Of a DNA stretch of 64,000 nt, positions 7,765 to 15,563 are shown piece by piece. Origin of the DNA: Glaciecola sp028401415. GTDB taxonomy: Bacteria; Pseudomonadota; Gammaproteobacteria; Enterobacterales; Alteromonadaceae. Within the stretch, counting starts at the first letter, position 1. Each line of letters starts with the position of its first letter. Under the pieces are notes generated by a model. That model saw nothing but the letters and a program-made list of their open reading frames with translations. It did no database searches and was not told the DNA's origin. A program made the translations under genes and the position numbers. Location of the stretch: positions 2,046,001-2,110,000 of the forward strand of contig NZ_CP171821.2 of NCBI RefSeq assembly GCF_028401415.2. Direction: 5' to 3'.

Positions 7765-9348
7765 TTACTTTTCTATATCTGAGCGCAGGCGTTTGTCTGC
7801 GAACAGGACTTTCCAGCGCCGAGGGGTTAAATCGATAACGTCTTTTGCCGGATGTTGTGAGACGCGCTGCAGTACATCCACCAAGTAGTGATACGGATTG
7901 ATGTTGTGTAATTTGCACGTCACGGTGAGTGTATGCAAGACGCCAAGCTGTTTTGCGCCTAGTTCACTCCAACAGAACAAGTGATTCTTTCTTCCCATAG
8001 GGATAACGCGCAGGGCTCTCTCCAAGTGGTTCGTATCGATGCTGACTTGCGCATGAGTGAGGTAAGTTTTTAACTCATGATGGCGCTCATAGGCATAAGC
8101 AAGTGCTTTGGTTAACGGGTCTTTAGGCAGTAATTCAGGTCTCTGGCGCTGCTCGTATATCCATTTGAATAATGCAGTAATGATAGGCTCACTGTGTTTA
8201 AGGCGATATTGCACGGTATCCTCGGCATTAAGTGCCTGTTTTCGTATGTGCGCTTCAATCTTGTATAGCTTTTGTATTTCAGCCAAGGCGTATTGCGCCT
8301 CTTTAGGGTGATAATCCAATGCTTTTTCGAAGTAGCGGCGCGTGTGCGCCCAGCACGCTGCATGGGTAATTGTTTGACCTTGATGATTAAGCGTATCAAT
8401 GACTTGGCTATATACCGCATAACCATCGCTTAACAAGGTGCCGTTAAAGCCTGCTAGTTGCTCCATTGCATGTTGTTTACCGCGAGAAGACGACCAGGTA
8501 AAGGCCACTTCATCTTGCTCACCATACATCGGCCAGAAGTACGTTTGCTTCATTGTTTTTGATGGTTGGCTTGATGTGCGGCTGCGGCGAGTCGAGGATT
8601 GTCGACCCGCCTTCATCGGCGTTTCATCCATACTGATGTTCCCCCCACTCAGTATATTGCCAAGCACCGCTTTGGCGATAGGGGTCAGTAAATCAATCCC
8701 TTGGCTAACATAATTAATTAGGGTAGCGCGTGATAGCGTGACCCCCGATTGCAACATCCGCAGATGCTGGCGATGAAGGGGTAAATGATAAACCGCTTTA
8801 TCTACCATGAGCCCTGCTAATAAGGACACATCGGCATAGGTGCCTTCTAGTACGTTAAGTGGTGTTTTAGGCGATTGGATATCCCCACTGTCTTTGTGCT
8901 TGAGTACATTTTTGCGGTAAATGAGAATTTGATAGCTACCTGGCAATTGTGCCAAGCGATGGCTTTCTTTTACGCCAATGACCTCATAGTTATCTGCATC
9001 TTCACCTTCAAGCTCCGGACATGGGACATCAATCACTTTTGTCGGTACATCATCAGTAAAGCGAAGACCAGTGTCATTGACGTTATTTTCATCTTTTTGC
9101 TTGACTGAACGCGCATAGCCTTTGACGGCTTTTTTAGGCGCAGACGGTAAACCTTCATCCTGAGCTTGACCAAACAAGTTGGCTTGGTCAGGATTATCGA
9201 TGATGTGTTTTTCTGATTTGCGCCCAAACAATTGGCGTTTAAACCAGTCAACTTGTTGCTGTAATGCTGCCATTTGCGCACGCACTTTTTCATATTCTTC
9301 GATAGGAATATGCGTGCTGTTTTGTATACTGGTTGAGGCGCTTTTCAT
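7765..9348 (-). CDS. tnpC: IS66 transposase TnpC
   Basis: The 527-residue protein is the large IS66 transposase. Its order is a leading coiled coil (MAALQQQVDWFKRQLFGRKSEK), a zinc-binding/HTH region, then the DDE core. The acids seen are D in ISMDETPMKAG, D in LLSDGYAVY and E in IDTNHLERALRVIPMGRKNHLF; CWAHTRRYFEKAL between them is also family-typical. A basic Ser/Arg-rich insert follows the first acid. It makes the strand cuts and joins for transposition together with TnpA and TnpB. The reading frame is intact. Confidence 0.95.
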   Translation of the reverse strand: MKSASTSIQNSTHIPIEEYEKVRAQMAALQQQVDWFKRQLFGRKSEKHIIDNPDQANLFGQAQDEGLPSAPKKAVKGYARSVKQKDENNVNDTGLRFTDDVPTKVIDVPCPELEGEDADNYEVIGVKESHRLAQLPGSYQILIYRKNVLKHKDSGDIQSPKTPLNVLEGTYADVSLLAGLMVDKAVYHLPLHRQHLRMLQSGVTLSRATLINYVSQGIDLLTPIAKAVLGNILSGGNISMDETPMKAGRQSSTRRSRTSSQPSKTMKQTYFWPMYGEQDEVAFTWSSSRGKQHAMEQLAGFNGTLLSDGYAVYSQVIDTLNHQGQTITHAACWAHTRRYFEKALDYHPKEAQYALAEIQKLYKIEAHIRKQALNAEDTVQYRLKHSEPIITALFKWIYEQRQRPELLPKDPLTKALAYAYERHHELKTYLTHAQVSIDTNHLERALRVIPMGRKNHLFCWSELGAKQLGVLHTLTVTCKLHNINPYHYLVDVLQRVSQHPAKDVIDLTPRRWKVLFADKRLRSDIEK

Positions 9349-9371
9349 GCCGCGAAGTATAGCAAATTCAG

Positions 9372-9707
9372 CTACTTAAGTCGCTTGTTTTGTTTGCCTT
9401 TTTGCCAATAAATACCATCTATTAAACACTGCAGTTGCGCGGCATTGAGCGATAGTTTGCCATCGTTACCCGCCACCTTGGCAAAGGTGCCGCGCTCCAG
9501 TCGTTTTGACCACAAACAGTACCCACCTTGATGATAATACAGCACCTTCATCATCGTGCGTTTACGATTCACAAACACAAACCAATCGCCTGCATGCGCA
9601 GGCAGTTGCATCTGGTGTTTCACCAAGGCCGCCAAGCCGTCAAACTGTTTGCGCATATCGGCAATGCCCAAATACAACCAAATGCGTGCATTGGTAGAGG
9701 ACAACAT
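9372..9707 (-). CDS. tnpB: IS66 protein TnpB (Orf2)
   Basis: The 111-residue protein has the TnpB signature IWLYLGIADMRKQFDGLA followed by DWFVFVNRKRTMMKVLYY and GGYCLWSKRLERGTF. TnpB is required for IS66 transposition although its biochemical role is unclear. Its ATG overlaps the tnpA stop codon by one base (TGATG), so the two are translationally coupled. tnpC follows after 23 bases. Confidence 0.95.
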   Translation of the reverse strand: MLSSTNARIWLYLGIADMRKQFDGLAALVKHQMQLPAHAGDWFVFVNRKRTMMKVLYYHQGGYCLWSKRLERGTFAKVAGNDGKLSLNAAQLQCLIDGIYWQKGKQNKRLK

Positions 9708-9979
9708 CAGCCATCAGTACTCATATTCAGCACGACACCGTTTGGTAGCGTTAGCTCAATTTGCCATTGGCGCGTGTCTGGCAAGGCCATTGACTTCGTA
9801 TCAATCGGCAACCACTGAGATGGCGCTTGCGCTAAGTGACTGTCACTGCGCTTTTTGCGTTGCAGGTAAAACGTAGATTGATTGATGTTGCGCGACTGAC
9901 AAAACTGCTGGATTGTCATCTCGCTAACGGCTTGCTCGTCGATGAGGCGTTGCCATTCTTCACTTGTTCGTCTGGTCAT
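9707..9979 (-). CDS. tnpA: IS66 protein TnpA (Orf1)
   Basis: This is a 90-residue HTH protein (RRTSEEWQRLIDEQAVSEM, then IQQFCQSRNINQSTFYLQRKK), matching IS66 TnpA. I chose the ATG at 9979, preceded by AGGAG at a good distance, over an upstream in-frame alternative. It is the first gene of the IS66 operon, transcribed inward from the right inverted repeat. Confidence 0.92.
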   Translation of the reverse strand: MTRRTSEEWQRLIDEQAVSEMTIQQFCQSRNINQSTFYLQRKKRSDSHLAQAPSQWLPIDTKSMALPDTRQWQIELTLPNGVVLNMSTDG

Positions 9980-10075
9980 TGATAGGTCTCCTGTATTTAT
10001 CAATGACGCGATCTTAAATTATGCTTACGAGTGGGTGAAGAACGGTCTATTTTGATCGCTTACGTTCAAAGACGA

Positions 10076-10549
10076 CTATTTATCTGATGTTAGAGCAGAA
10101 GCCATTTTTAAAAGAGCGTCCCAACTATCAGGTGGATTACCTGAAGCCAGCATTTTAGCAAACACTTTATATGCGTCGTTTTTGCTTTCATATGCGCGTT
10201 TGGTTTTTTCATCGTTAACCCACGCATAAACAATAATTTTGGAAGCTTGATGATAGCGAAAAAAGAGTCGATATTGTTGAAAGAATTTTGCTCTGAACCA
10301 GTGTTTATTGTGGTCGCCTAAAGTTGTACCTTGGCGGTATTCAGACTTAGTAGGGTCTTGCGGGATTATTTCAAAGGCCAGTTTATGAATAGCAGCCAAT
10401 CGTTTAGTGGCATTCTTCTTCACATAACCTTTCGGATCTTTTGCTTTCAGCTTCTCGACTTTTTCAGTCAATACTTCGAATTGCTCAACGAATAAAGGAT
10501 GGGCATAAAGCGTCCAACCATTAACAACAATAGGCAGTGTATCAGGCAA
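10076..10549 (-). CDS. yhaV: YhaV-family ribonuclease toxin
   Basis: The 157-residue protein resembles E. coli YhaV over its full length: VNGWTLYAHPLF at the start, YRLFFRYHQASKIIVYAWVNDEKT in the middle and DAYKVFAKMLASGNPPDSW at the end. YhaV is a RelE-fold ribonuclease that cleaves mRNA and is neutralised by PrlF. Translation starts at TTG, two bases after the prlF stop, so the pair is coupled with antitoxin first. The right end of the IS66 element lies 12 bp beyond the stop codon. The toxin appears full length. Confidence 0.93.
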   Translation of the reverse strand: MPDTLPIVVNGWTLYAHPLFVEQFEVLTEKVEKLKAKDPKGYVKKNATKRLAAIHKLAFEIIPQDPTKSEYRQGTTLGDHNKHWFRAKFFQQYRLFFRYHQASKIIVYAWVNDEKTKRAYESKNDAYKVFAKMLASGNPPDSWDALLKMASALTSDK

Positions 10550-10551
10550 GG

Positions 10552-10881
10552 TTATTCATCGTCTTCTGAAAGCGGTGCATCCAAGTCAATCTCGACATCA
10601 GTAATCAATGACGCGACACTATCTTTCATTGAAGCACTGAGAGGTTGAATTCGCTCTGGATGGTTTTGTATGTCATGGCCTAAAAATGACAAAAATGCAT
10701 CAAGGGCTGGGTCAGTTTCACTTTGCTCAGCACGAGATAATGTGACGTTCCCATCCGCTTGGACAGTAAACTTAATCTTGTCTCTTTTACCCAAGTGCAA
10801 AGCTTTACGCACAACACTAGGCACTGTCGTCTGAAAACGCTCAGTTAAAGTTGATTCTGTTTCTAACGGTAATTGTGGCAT
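10552..10881 (-). CDS. prlF: PrlF (SohA) antitoxin
   Basis: The 109-residue protein begins MPQLPLETESTLTERFQTTVP and continues VRKALHLGKRDKIKF, the swapped-hairpin AbrB/SpoVT DNA-binding domain, with an acidic tail (DLDAPLSEDDE) that would cover the toxin. The ATG at 10881 has GAGGA eight bases upstream; an upstream extension lacks that support. AbrB-type antitoxins repress their own promoter, and a 28-bp palindrome lies 28 bp upstream. With YhaV it forms a type II toxin-antitoxin pair in a mobile-element cluster. Confidence 0.92.
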   Translation of the reverse strand: MPQLPLETESTLTERFQTTVPSVVRKALHLGKRDKIKFTVQADGNVTLSRAEQSETDPALDAFLSFLGHDIQNHPERIQPLSASMKDSVASLITDVEIDLDAPLSEDDE

Positions 10882-10909
10882 AACAATGTCCTCAATTGGT
10901 CGAATGAAA

Positions 10910-10937
10910 CAATAGTAATGCATTTGCATTACTATTG
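10910..10937. promoter_or_regulatory. 28-bp perfect palindrome between prlF and the recombinase gene
   Basis: The left half CAATAGTAATGCAT is the exact reverse complement of the right half, apart from how the centre is counted (13-bp arms around TT). It can equally be read as 11-bp arms separated by a 6-bp centre CATTTG, the spacing of XerC/XerD-type recombination core sites. It sits 28 bp before prlF and 10 bp after the recombinase stop. It is either the PrlF autoregulatory operator or a crossover site for the adjacent tyrosine recombinase. No T run follows, so a terminator is unlikely. Confidence 0.6.
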
Positions 10938-10947
10938 CTAGGGCTGA

Positions 10948-11868
10948 TTAATATAAACGCTCATCACTCAAAGCTGACGGATGACTTTTGTTGTACACCT
11001 CACCAAGTTTGATGCGAGACACATGCGTATATATTTGTGTAGTGGAAATGTCGGCATGTCCGAGCATCTCCTGTACATGTCGAAGCTCTGCGCCATTATC
11101 CAGCATAATGGTGGCTGTAGCATGCCGAAACAAGTGACATGCACCACCGCGCTTCATACCACTTAGCTTAACGTATCGACCGACCATTTCTGAGAGCTTG
11201 CCAGGTTTATACGCCTTACCATTGTTTGCTAAAAACAATGTGCCGCCCGATGCGATATTAGCAAACTGCCCTCTAACTTTTGTGAGATACAGCGCTATCC
11301 ATTCGCACGCTCGAGCGCTTATTGGCACAATGCGTTCTTTTCCACCTTTACCATGATTTACCCTAAGCAGTCGGTCGTTGAGGTTTACATCGTCAATATC
11401 AAGCGCTTGTAATTCAGTGCGCCGAATACCTGTCGCGTAAAATACTTCCATGATGGCGCGATCACGATATCCACGTAAGCCAAATTGCAATGCAATTGAC
11501 AGTATTTGCTCAATTTCCTGCTGCGTGAATAGTGCTTTTGGTAACGATCTTCCCTTGCTAGGTAATTCGATGTGCTGAAGTGAATTGAAATCAATAAGAC
11601 CTTTTGCATGCATCTTTTCAACGAAGGTTTTAACAAACGTGAGCAAATTCCGTTTCTGTGCAACACACAGAGGTGCGTCCTTTAGCGATTGGCGATAGCT
11701 GTTTAAATACTCCATATAGCTATCCATTAAATCCAAAGTAATTTGGTCAATGTAGCGGACGTTTTGCGTCAAACACCACATAAAGAACTTTTTAAGTCCA
11801 GAGTGTTTGCCACGAAGGGTATCACTGGCTTGGCCTCGTGCTTGGCACAATTTAAGGTAATAGTGCAC
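10948..11868 (-). CDS. Tyrosine recombinase/integrase (XerC/XerD-like)
   Basis: This 306-residue protein has an N-terminal SAM-like core-binding domain (about 1-95) and a catalytic domain with all active-site residues: ATGIRRTEL (Arg), HGKGGKER (Lys), HLFRHATATIML (His-x-x-Arg), LGHADISTTQIYTHV (His and the nucleophile Tyr). Translation starts at GTG 16 bases after the primase-like gene, so it is the last gene of the istA-istB operon. A recombinase in an IS21-type transposition operon would suit cointegrate resolution. A 28-bp palindrome lies just past its stop. The assignment as tyrosine recombinase is certain; the biological role is inference. Confidence 0.92.
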   Translation of the reverse strand: MHYYLKLCQARGQASDTLRGKHSGLKKFFMWCLTQNVRYIDQITLDLMDSYMEYLNSYRQSLKDAPLCVAQKRNLLTFVKTFVEKMHAKGLIDFNSLQHIELPSKGRSLPKALFTQQEIEQILSIALQFGLRGYRDRAIMEVFYATGIRRTELQALDIDDVNLNDRLLRVNHGKGGKERIVPISARACEWIALYLTKVRGQFANIASGGTLFLANNGKAYKPGKLSEMVGRYVKLSGMKRGGACHLFRHATATIMLDNGAELRHVQEMLGHADISTTQIYTHVSRIKLGEVYNKSHPSALSDERLY

Positions 11869-11884
11869 GCACCGCCATATGTGG

Positions 11885-12376
11885 TTAGAAGTTGGCTTTT
11901 TTATGAATTACCTCCTGAATTTTGTTCATAGCATTGGAAAGCATTAGGTCTGCTTCAGGACGCTGCCATTGAATGACGGCTGGACGACCGCGGCGAATAC
12001 GCTTACCAAAGCGATAGCCAATTGCAGAAACTATCACCCCATTTTCATCCGTCTCTGGAAACACCACACAGCCTCTGAATAGCTCACCACCGGTGCCAAG
12101 TAGCAATCCTTCCTGCTGAAGTCTTCCTCGAATTGCACCGCCGACGAGAGTTCTACGACTTGGCACTTTCGTAATCAAACTGCGTGTACACAAACAAGGG
12201 AAAGAATGCTCTTTTAAGTCACCAGGAATATGTGCAGCCTGCTCTATGAAAACACACGCCCACTCACTACTTAAAAAGCATTGGTGGTAATAGTCAAACA
12301 GTTGCTGAATGTAGGTTGCGCCTACATCTATCTGCGAAATGGCCGCTAGATAGGTTGGATTACTTGTCTTGTCCAT
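11885..12376 (-). CDS. Primase-like protein (DnaG catalytic-core N-terminal region), truncated form
   Basis: The 163-residue protein starts at the ATG at 12376 with AGGAGGT six bases upstream, overlapping istB by 17 bp. Its second half, IRGRLQQEGLLL then ELFRGCVVFPETDENGVIV and AIGYRFGKRI, resembles the segment of DnaG-type primases that precedes the TOPRIM domain (FRxRIxFPIxDxxGxVIGFGGR). The zinc-finger CHC2 domain and the acidic TOPRIM residues are missing, so it should not synthesise primers by itself. From memory, longer primase-like proteins accompany IstA/IstB and a tyrosine recombinase in related elements. It may bind DNA during transposition. Homology is by eye and moderate. Confidence 0.6.
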   Translation of the reverse strand: MDKTSNPTYLAAISQIDVGATYIQQLFDYYHQCFLSSEWACVFIEQAAHIPGDLKEHSFPCLCTRSLITKVPSRRTLVGGAIRGRLQQEGLLLGTGGELFRGCVVFPETDENGVIVSAIGYRFGKRIRRGRPAVIQWQRPEADLMLSNAMNKIQEVIHKKANF

Positions 12377-13124
12377 GGCGCACCTCCTGCATGCCAATGG
12401 CTTTGCGAATTGAGCCACCTTTGAGATTGATTTCATGAGTTTGATGCACGATTCTGTCGAGCGTGGCGTCTGCCAATGTAGGGTCTTGAAAAGCGTCATA
12501 CCAACTTTTCACTGGATATTGTGAGGTGATAAGCATCGAGCCTTTTTTGTCACGACTTTCAATCAACTCAAACAGTAAGTGCCGCTCAATCGAGCTAAGT
12601 GGCGATATTCCCCAGTCATCAAGCACAATAAGAGGTGTTTTGAGCAATTTTCGTCGAAGTGCCGTCAACTTCTCCTGCTTATCTGCCGCTACCAAATTAA
12701 GGATGAGCTCGTTAAACCGAAAATACAGCACAGGGATACCTTCGCTAATTGCTTTGTTAGCCAGCGCACAGGCAATTGTCGTCTTACCGGTGCCTGTCGC
12801 ACCCGTAATGATGACGTGATGACAATTCACCACCCAGTTGAGAAATGCCAGCTCGTTGACTTTTGCCTGCTTCAAAGACGGAAACAAAGAATAGTCCAAA
12901 TCGGCAACGGTCATATTTGGCCAGCGAAGTCGGGCTGCTTTTTGCAAGTACGCCAGCTTCTTGTTTTGGCAAACCTCTAATTGCTTGGCTAACATATCAT
13001 CCAGTCGACTCAAAAAGTCCATATTAGCGACATCAGCACTGGCCATTTGGGCCTTCAATGCCTCGCACATACCTTCAAGCTTCAATGCCGTTAAATCATC
13101 AAGTACTTTCTCATTAAGCTTCAT
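12360..13124 (-). CDS. istB: IstB-like AAA+ ATPase, IS21-family transposition helper
   Basis: The 254-residue ATPase starts MKLNEKVLDDLTALKLEGMCEAL (shortened here), overlapping istA by 11 bp. It shows Walker A GATGTGKTT, Walker B LIVLDDWG, sensor LITSQYPVKSWYDAF and the DRIVHQTHEINLKG end, all IstB hallmarks. IstB multimers load on target DNA and stimulate IstA. An upstream extension in frame is part of istA coding sequence and is not used. The overlap on both sides (istA, primase-like gene) indicates one tightly coupled operon. Confidence 0.95.
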   Translation of the reverse strand: MKLNEKVLDDLTALKLEGMCEALKAQMASADVANMDFLSRLDDMLAKQLEVCQNKKLAYLQKAARLRWPNMTVADLDYSLFPSLKQAKVNELAFLNWVVNCHHVIITGATGTGKTTIACALANKAISEGIPVLYFRFNELILNLVAADKQEKLTALRRKLLKTPLIVLDDWGISPLSSIERHLLFELIESRDKKGSMLITSQYPVKSWYDAFQDPTLADATLDRIVHQTHEINLKGGSIRKAIGMQEVRHGQDK

Positions 13125-14670
13125 GATGACCCCCATAGTATTCTCTACCACGCACATTCTGGTGAGCAGGGTTAAATACAGGTAAATTCTCAAAGCCATC
13201 CTCATGCGCTTGCGCACTGATGATCATGGCTACATATTCGGGTGTTTTCATGTTGTGACACAGTGCGTATTGACAGGCTTTGTCAACAATGTCTTCACCA
13301 TGTTTTTTGACAAATGATTTGAGCTTTAAACAGCGTGTACCAATTGCGCGAGAGGAAGGGTTAACCGTATTACCGTACCAATCTGTGACCAAAGCATGAA
13401 TCGATTCACCTACTACTTTCGCCCATGCTAGGTTGCGTGTTTGACTATTATTATGCTTGTCAGCCAGATGCTCGGCAGGCATATGAGAGTCTTGTGTACT
13501 GGCCAACTTAATACCGTTGAGCACTTTATGCTCGGCAACTTGATGATTGTCATGAATGACTTTGAGCGAATTTTGATCAACTCGAACCTCTACTTGCTCA
13601 CCGCGAAGTTGATAAGGCACAGAGTAAAAATTATCTTTGTATTTGACGTGGTAGTCAGGCAAAACTCGCGTTTTTTCCAGCGCCACCAACATTTTGAAAG
13701 GTACGGCTGGCAAAGGCTTCAATGCGGCTTTTTCATTTTGAACAAACAAATCATTGCGAGATATCTGAGTGCCTTGAAAAGGTAAGTTATTTAACTTCTC
13801 AACTTCTTTACACAGATGTTCATTGATTTCATCCAAACTGAAGAAGCGATGGTTTTGCATCATTGGGATCAAAATTCGCTGGGTGATGAACTTTACGATC
13901 ATCTCAACCAGTGCTTTATCTTGAGGATGATTCGGCCTACACGTATCGATAAGCACACCATAATGCTCAGCAAAAGCCTCGATGTTTTTATTCAAAACTG
14001 CCATGAGTCCGGGCTTAGTGACCAGCGCTTTTGCATTATCCAATCCAACGACTTCTGATGGACCACCAAAATCTTCGAACATCCTTGTCATTCCTTCAAT
14101 CCAGTGCTGCGTCTTTTCACCATAGGTAGCCCAAGCAAACATTTTCTGGCTGGCCCCTAAGACTGCAACAAACACTTTTACCCATACCTTTTTACCGTTT
14201 GAAAGGTAGAAAATCTTGGTGCCTGCATAGTCGATGTAGGTGATTTCACCCGCCATATGAAGCTGCTTCATAGTAAGCTTGCAGCGCTTCAATGCTTGTC
14301 TCACAATGCGGAAAAAATGAGTGCGACTAAGCGCCGTTTCCGGATTCTCAGCCACATATTCTAAATATAAAACCGTGCGTGACTTTCGTTTGCCTCTTGG
14401 TTTTGTCAACTCGACCAAAATTTCTTCGATATCTGGTTGTCGCTTGTTTTTGACAGGCTTCACTGATGCTGGATACAGAGTCTTCACTAATTCGCTATCA
14501 GTCATCGACTCAATTGAGGGATACTCCATGGTTAATGCATCACAGCGCTTGTTTAGCCGCATCATGGATTGATGTGAGGCGTCGGCCAATCGGCCTTGTT
14601 CTCGTATTGTAATTTTGGGCAAATAAAACTTCGCTCTAATCGCCGAGCGGATTTGTTTAATGTTTAACAT
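13114..14670 (-). CDS. istA: IstA-like DDE transposase, IS21 family
   Basis: The 518-residue protein has an N-terminal HTH region, an RNase H-like integrase core with D in ITYIDYAGTKIF, D in VVGLDNAKALV and E in PQDKALVEMIVKFI, then the Mu-type beta-barrel (DYHVKYKDNFYSVPYQLRG). It therefore keeps the DDE triad. IstA cuts the element ends and joins them to target DNA with IstB. It is the first gene of a four-gene operon. A likely element tip, TGTCAAATTTCTCTAC read on the minus strand from 14750, lies 80 bp before its start. Confidence 0.95.
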   Translation of the reverse strand: MLNIKQIRSAIRAKFYLPKITIREQGRLADASHQSMMRLNKRCDALTMEYPSIESMTDSELVKTLYPASVKPVKNKRQPDIEEILVELTKPRGKRKSRTVLYLEYVAENPETALSRTHFFRIVRQALKRCKLTMKQLHMAGEITYIDYAGTKIFYLSNGKKVWVKVFVAVLGASQKMFAWATYGEKTQHWIEGMTRMFEDFGGPSEVVGLDNAKALVTKPGLMAVLNKNIEAFAEHYGVLIDTCRPNHPQDKALVEMIVKFITQRILIPMMQNHRFFSLDEINEHLCKEVEKLNNLPFQGTQISRNDLFVQNEKAALKPLPAVPFKMLVALEKTRVLPDYHVKYKDNFYSVPYQLRGEQVEVRVDQNSLKVIHDNHQVAEHKVLNGIKLASTQDSHMPAEHLADKHNNSQTRNLAWAKVVGESIHALVTDWYGNTVNPSSRAIGTRCLKLKSFVKKHGEDIVDKACQYALCHNMKTPEYVAMIISAQAHEDGFENLPVFNPAHQNVRGREYYGGHHEA

Positions 14671-14810
14671 GTTAAAAACCTTTATTTATGTTTTAAAAAA
14701 TAAAGGCGCACGCAGGCACTGTCTCTCTAATCAAGTAGAGAAATTTGACAGGCTATGCTGAATAAACGATACTCTGGTTATCGGGTGTTCAATTCGATAT
14801 GTTTTCAGAG

Positions 14811-14836
14811 GCTCAAGGGTGCAACCTTGAGCTTTT
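14811..14836 (+). terminator. GC-poor hairpin followed by T tract
   Basis: An 8-bp stem GCTCAAGG/CCTTGAGC (14811-14818, 14825-14832) with a six-base loop is followed by TTTTGTCGTTTTT. On the plus strand it looks like a terminator, though no plus-strand gene precedes it. It lies between the istA end and the small gene at 14873, and may insulate the transposon. Confidence 0.5.
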
Positions 14837-14872
14837 GTCGTTTTTGCGCCAGAGAAAAATGACAATCTTTAA

Positions 14873-15160
14873 CTATTCATTTTTTACCTCCTGATTTGTT
14901 TTACCGGTATTGTTTATCTTTTGCGTCGCAATCCATCGGGCGACATCTCGTGTTAGCGCGAACTTTCCACGTCGACCCTCTATCGGAAACGTGTCGACGG
15001 GCACAGAATTTCGGCTTACAGCCTGGCGAAATGCGTCCGCACTGGTATACCCCAAAGACTTATATAAAAGCTGGCCGTATATCAACGGGCCAAACGCGTT
15101 CAACAGGTCTTTTTCAAGGCTGCTTGCAAGTGAATCTACTTGTTCATTATCTTCAGTCAT
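14873..15160 (-). CDS. Small protein with winged-helix/excisionase-like segment, unknown function
   Basis: The product of about 95 residues has a helical first half and then LGYTSADAFRQAVSRNSVP followed by RRGKFALTRDVARWIATQK. That pattern, a short helix-turn-helix with a basic beta wing, is common in small DNA-binding proteins such as excisionases or AlpA-like regulators, but I do not recognise the exact family. A GTG three codons upstream (15169) is an alternative start; neither has an ideal ribosome site. It lies upstream of, and in the same direction as, the IS21-like operon, so it could be its regulator or directionality factor. Confidence 0.5.
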   Translation of the reverse strand: MTEDNEQVDSLASSLEKDLLNAFGPLIYGQLLYKSLGYTSADAFRQAVSRNSVPVDTFPIEGRRGKFALTRDVARWIATQKINNTGKTNQEVKNE

Positions 15161-15344
15161 TCCTAGCACTCTTCAAAAGTTACGGGTGCATACTAAGTCT
15201 AATCAAATATCTCAGAGTGAAAAGCGTTAAAAACAGTACAACATGTCAAAATGGCGCTTTTTGTTTTCATTTACTATCATATAGTTACAGCAGAATTGGC
15301 ATTAACTAAAGTCACTTCACTCACTTCAGCCTGGAATATAAATC

Positions 15345-15563
15345 ATGGCTACATCACAAAATTGTAAAACGCACATCAACCTACAGAATCAGGTGGTCTT
15401 ACATTATTTCTGTGACACAGTGGATATTGCGATGAACGGCACATCTATACATTCATTTGTTGAGCCGAGTGTAAATGACAGTGGTAAGTGGCGACGTATA
15501 CTCAATGAAGGGCGGACGTATATGGACTCCTCCTCATTTGCAAGTATTTCGGTTAATGGCTAA
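15345..15563 (+). pseudogene. Short ORF interrupted by the IS110/IS1111-type element
   Basis: This 72-codon frame starts MATSQNCKTHINLQNQVV and runs into the left inverted repeat of the IS (15522), so its last 13 or so codons are IS sequence. It has no recognisable domain. It may be the 5' remnant of a gene cut by the IS, with the plus-strand ORF on the other side of the IS (from 16915) as a candidate for the remainder. Joining the halves depends on the exact insertion point and is not demonstrated. No clear ribosome site is seen. Confidence 0.35.

Larger units (their letters stand above)
7414..10063. mobile_element. Complete IS66-family insertion sequence
   Basis: The 2,650-bp element has terminal inverted repeats of 26 bp with three mismatches, starting GTAAGCGATCA at both ends. 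It carries tnpA, tnpB, tnpC and an extra small gene, all on the minus strand. The eight bases flanking each side (GTTGTAAT on the left, GTTCAAAG on the right) do not match, so the usual 8-bp target duplication is absent. This implies a deletion or recombination after insertion, or an old insertion. All transposase frames are open, so the copy may still be active. Confidence 0.93.
10948..14750. mobile_element. IS21-like transposon carrying a primase-like gene and a tyrosine recombinase
   Basis: Four overlapping or closely spaced minus-strand genes (istA, istB, primase-like, recombinase) form one unit. The istA-side end is proposed at 14750, where the minus strand reads TGTCAAATTTCTC, fitting IS21 tips that begin TGT. 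I could not find a matching tip on the recombinase side between 10064 and 10948, so the left border is only the recombinase stop. It may have been removed when the IS66 element inserted; that IS lacks its target duplication. Alternatively the transposon may include prlF-yhaV or the small gene at 14873. Confidence 0.6.

Noticed and set aside
10064..10947. A partner for the IS21-like tip TGTCAAATTTCTC on the recombinase side
   Set aside because: No matching sequence was found, so the left end of the transposon is left open.
14695..14760. CTGTC...GACAG hairpin as an independent repeat
   Set aside because: The GACA end is better explained as the transposon tip; the pairing is short and interrupted.
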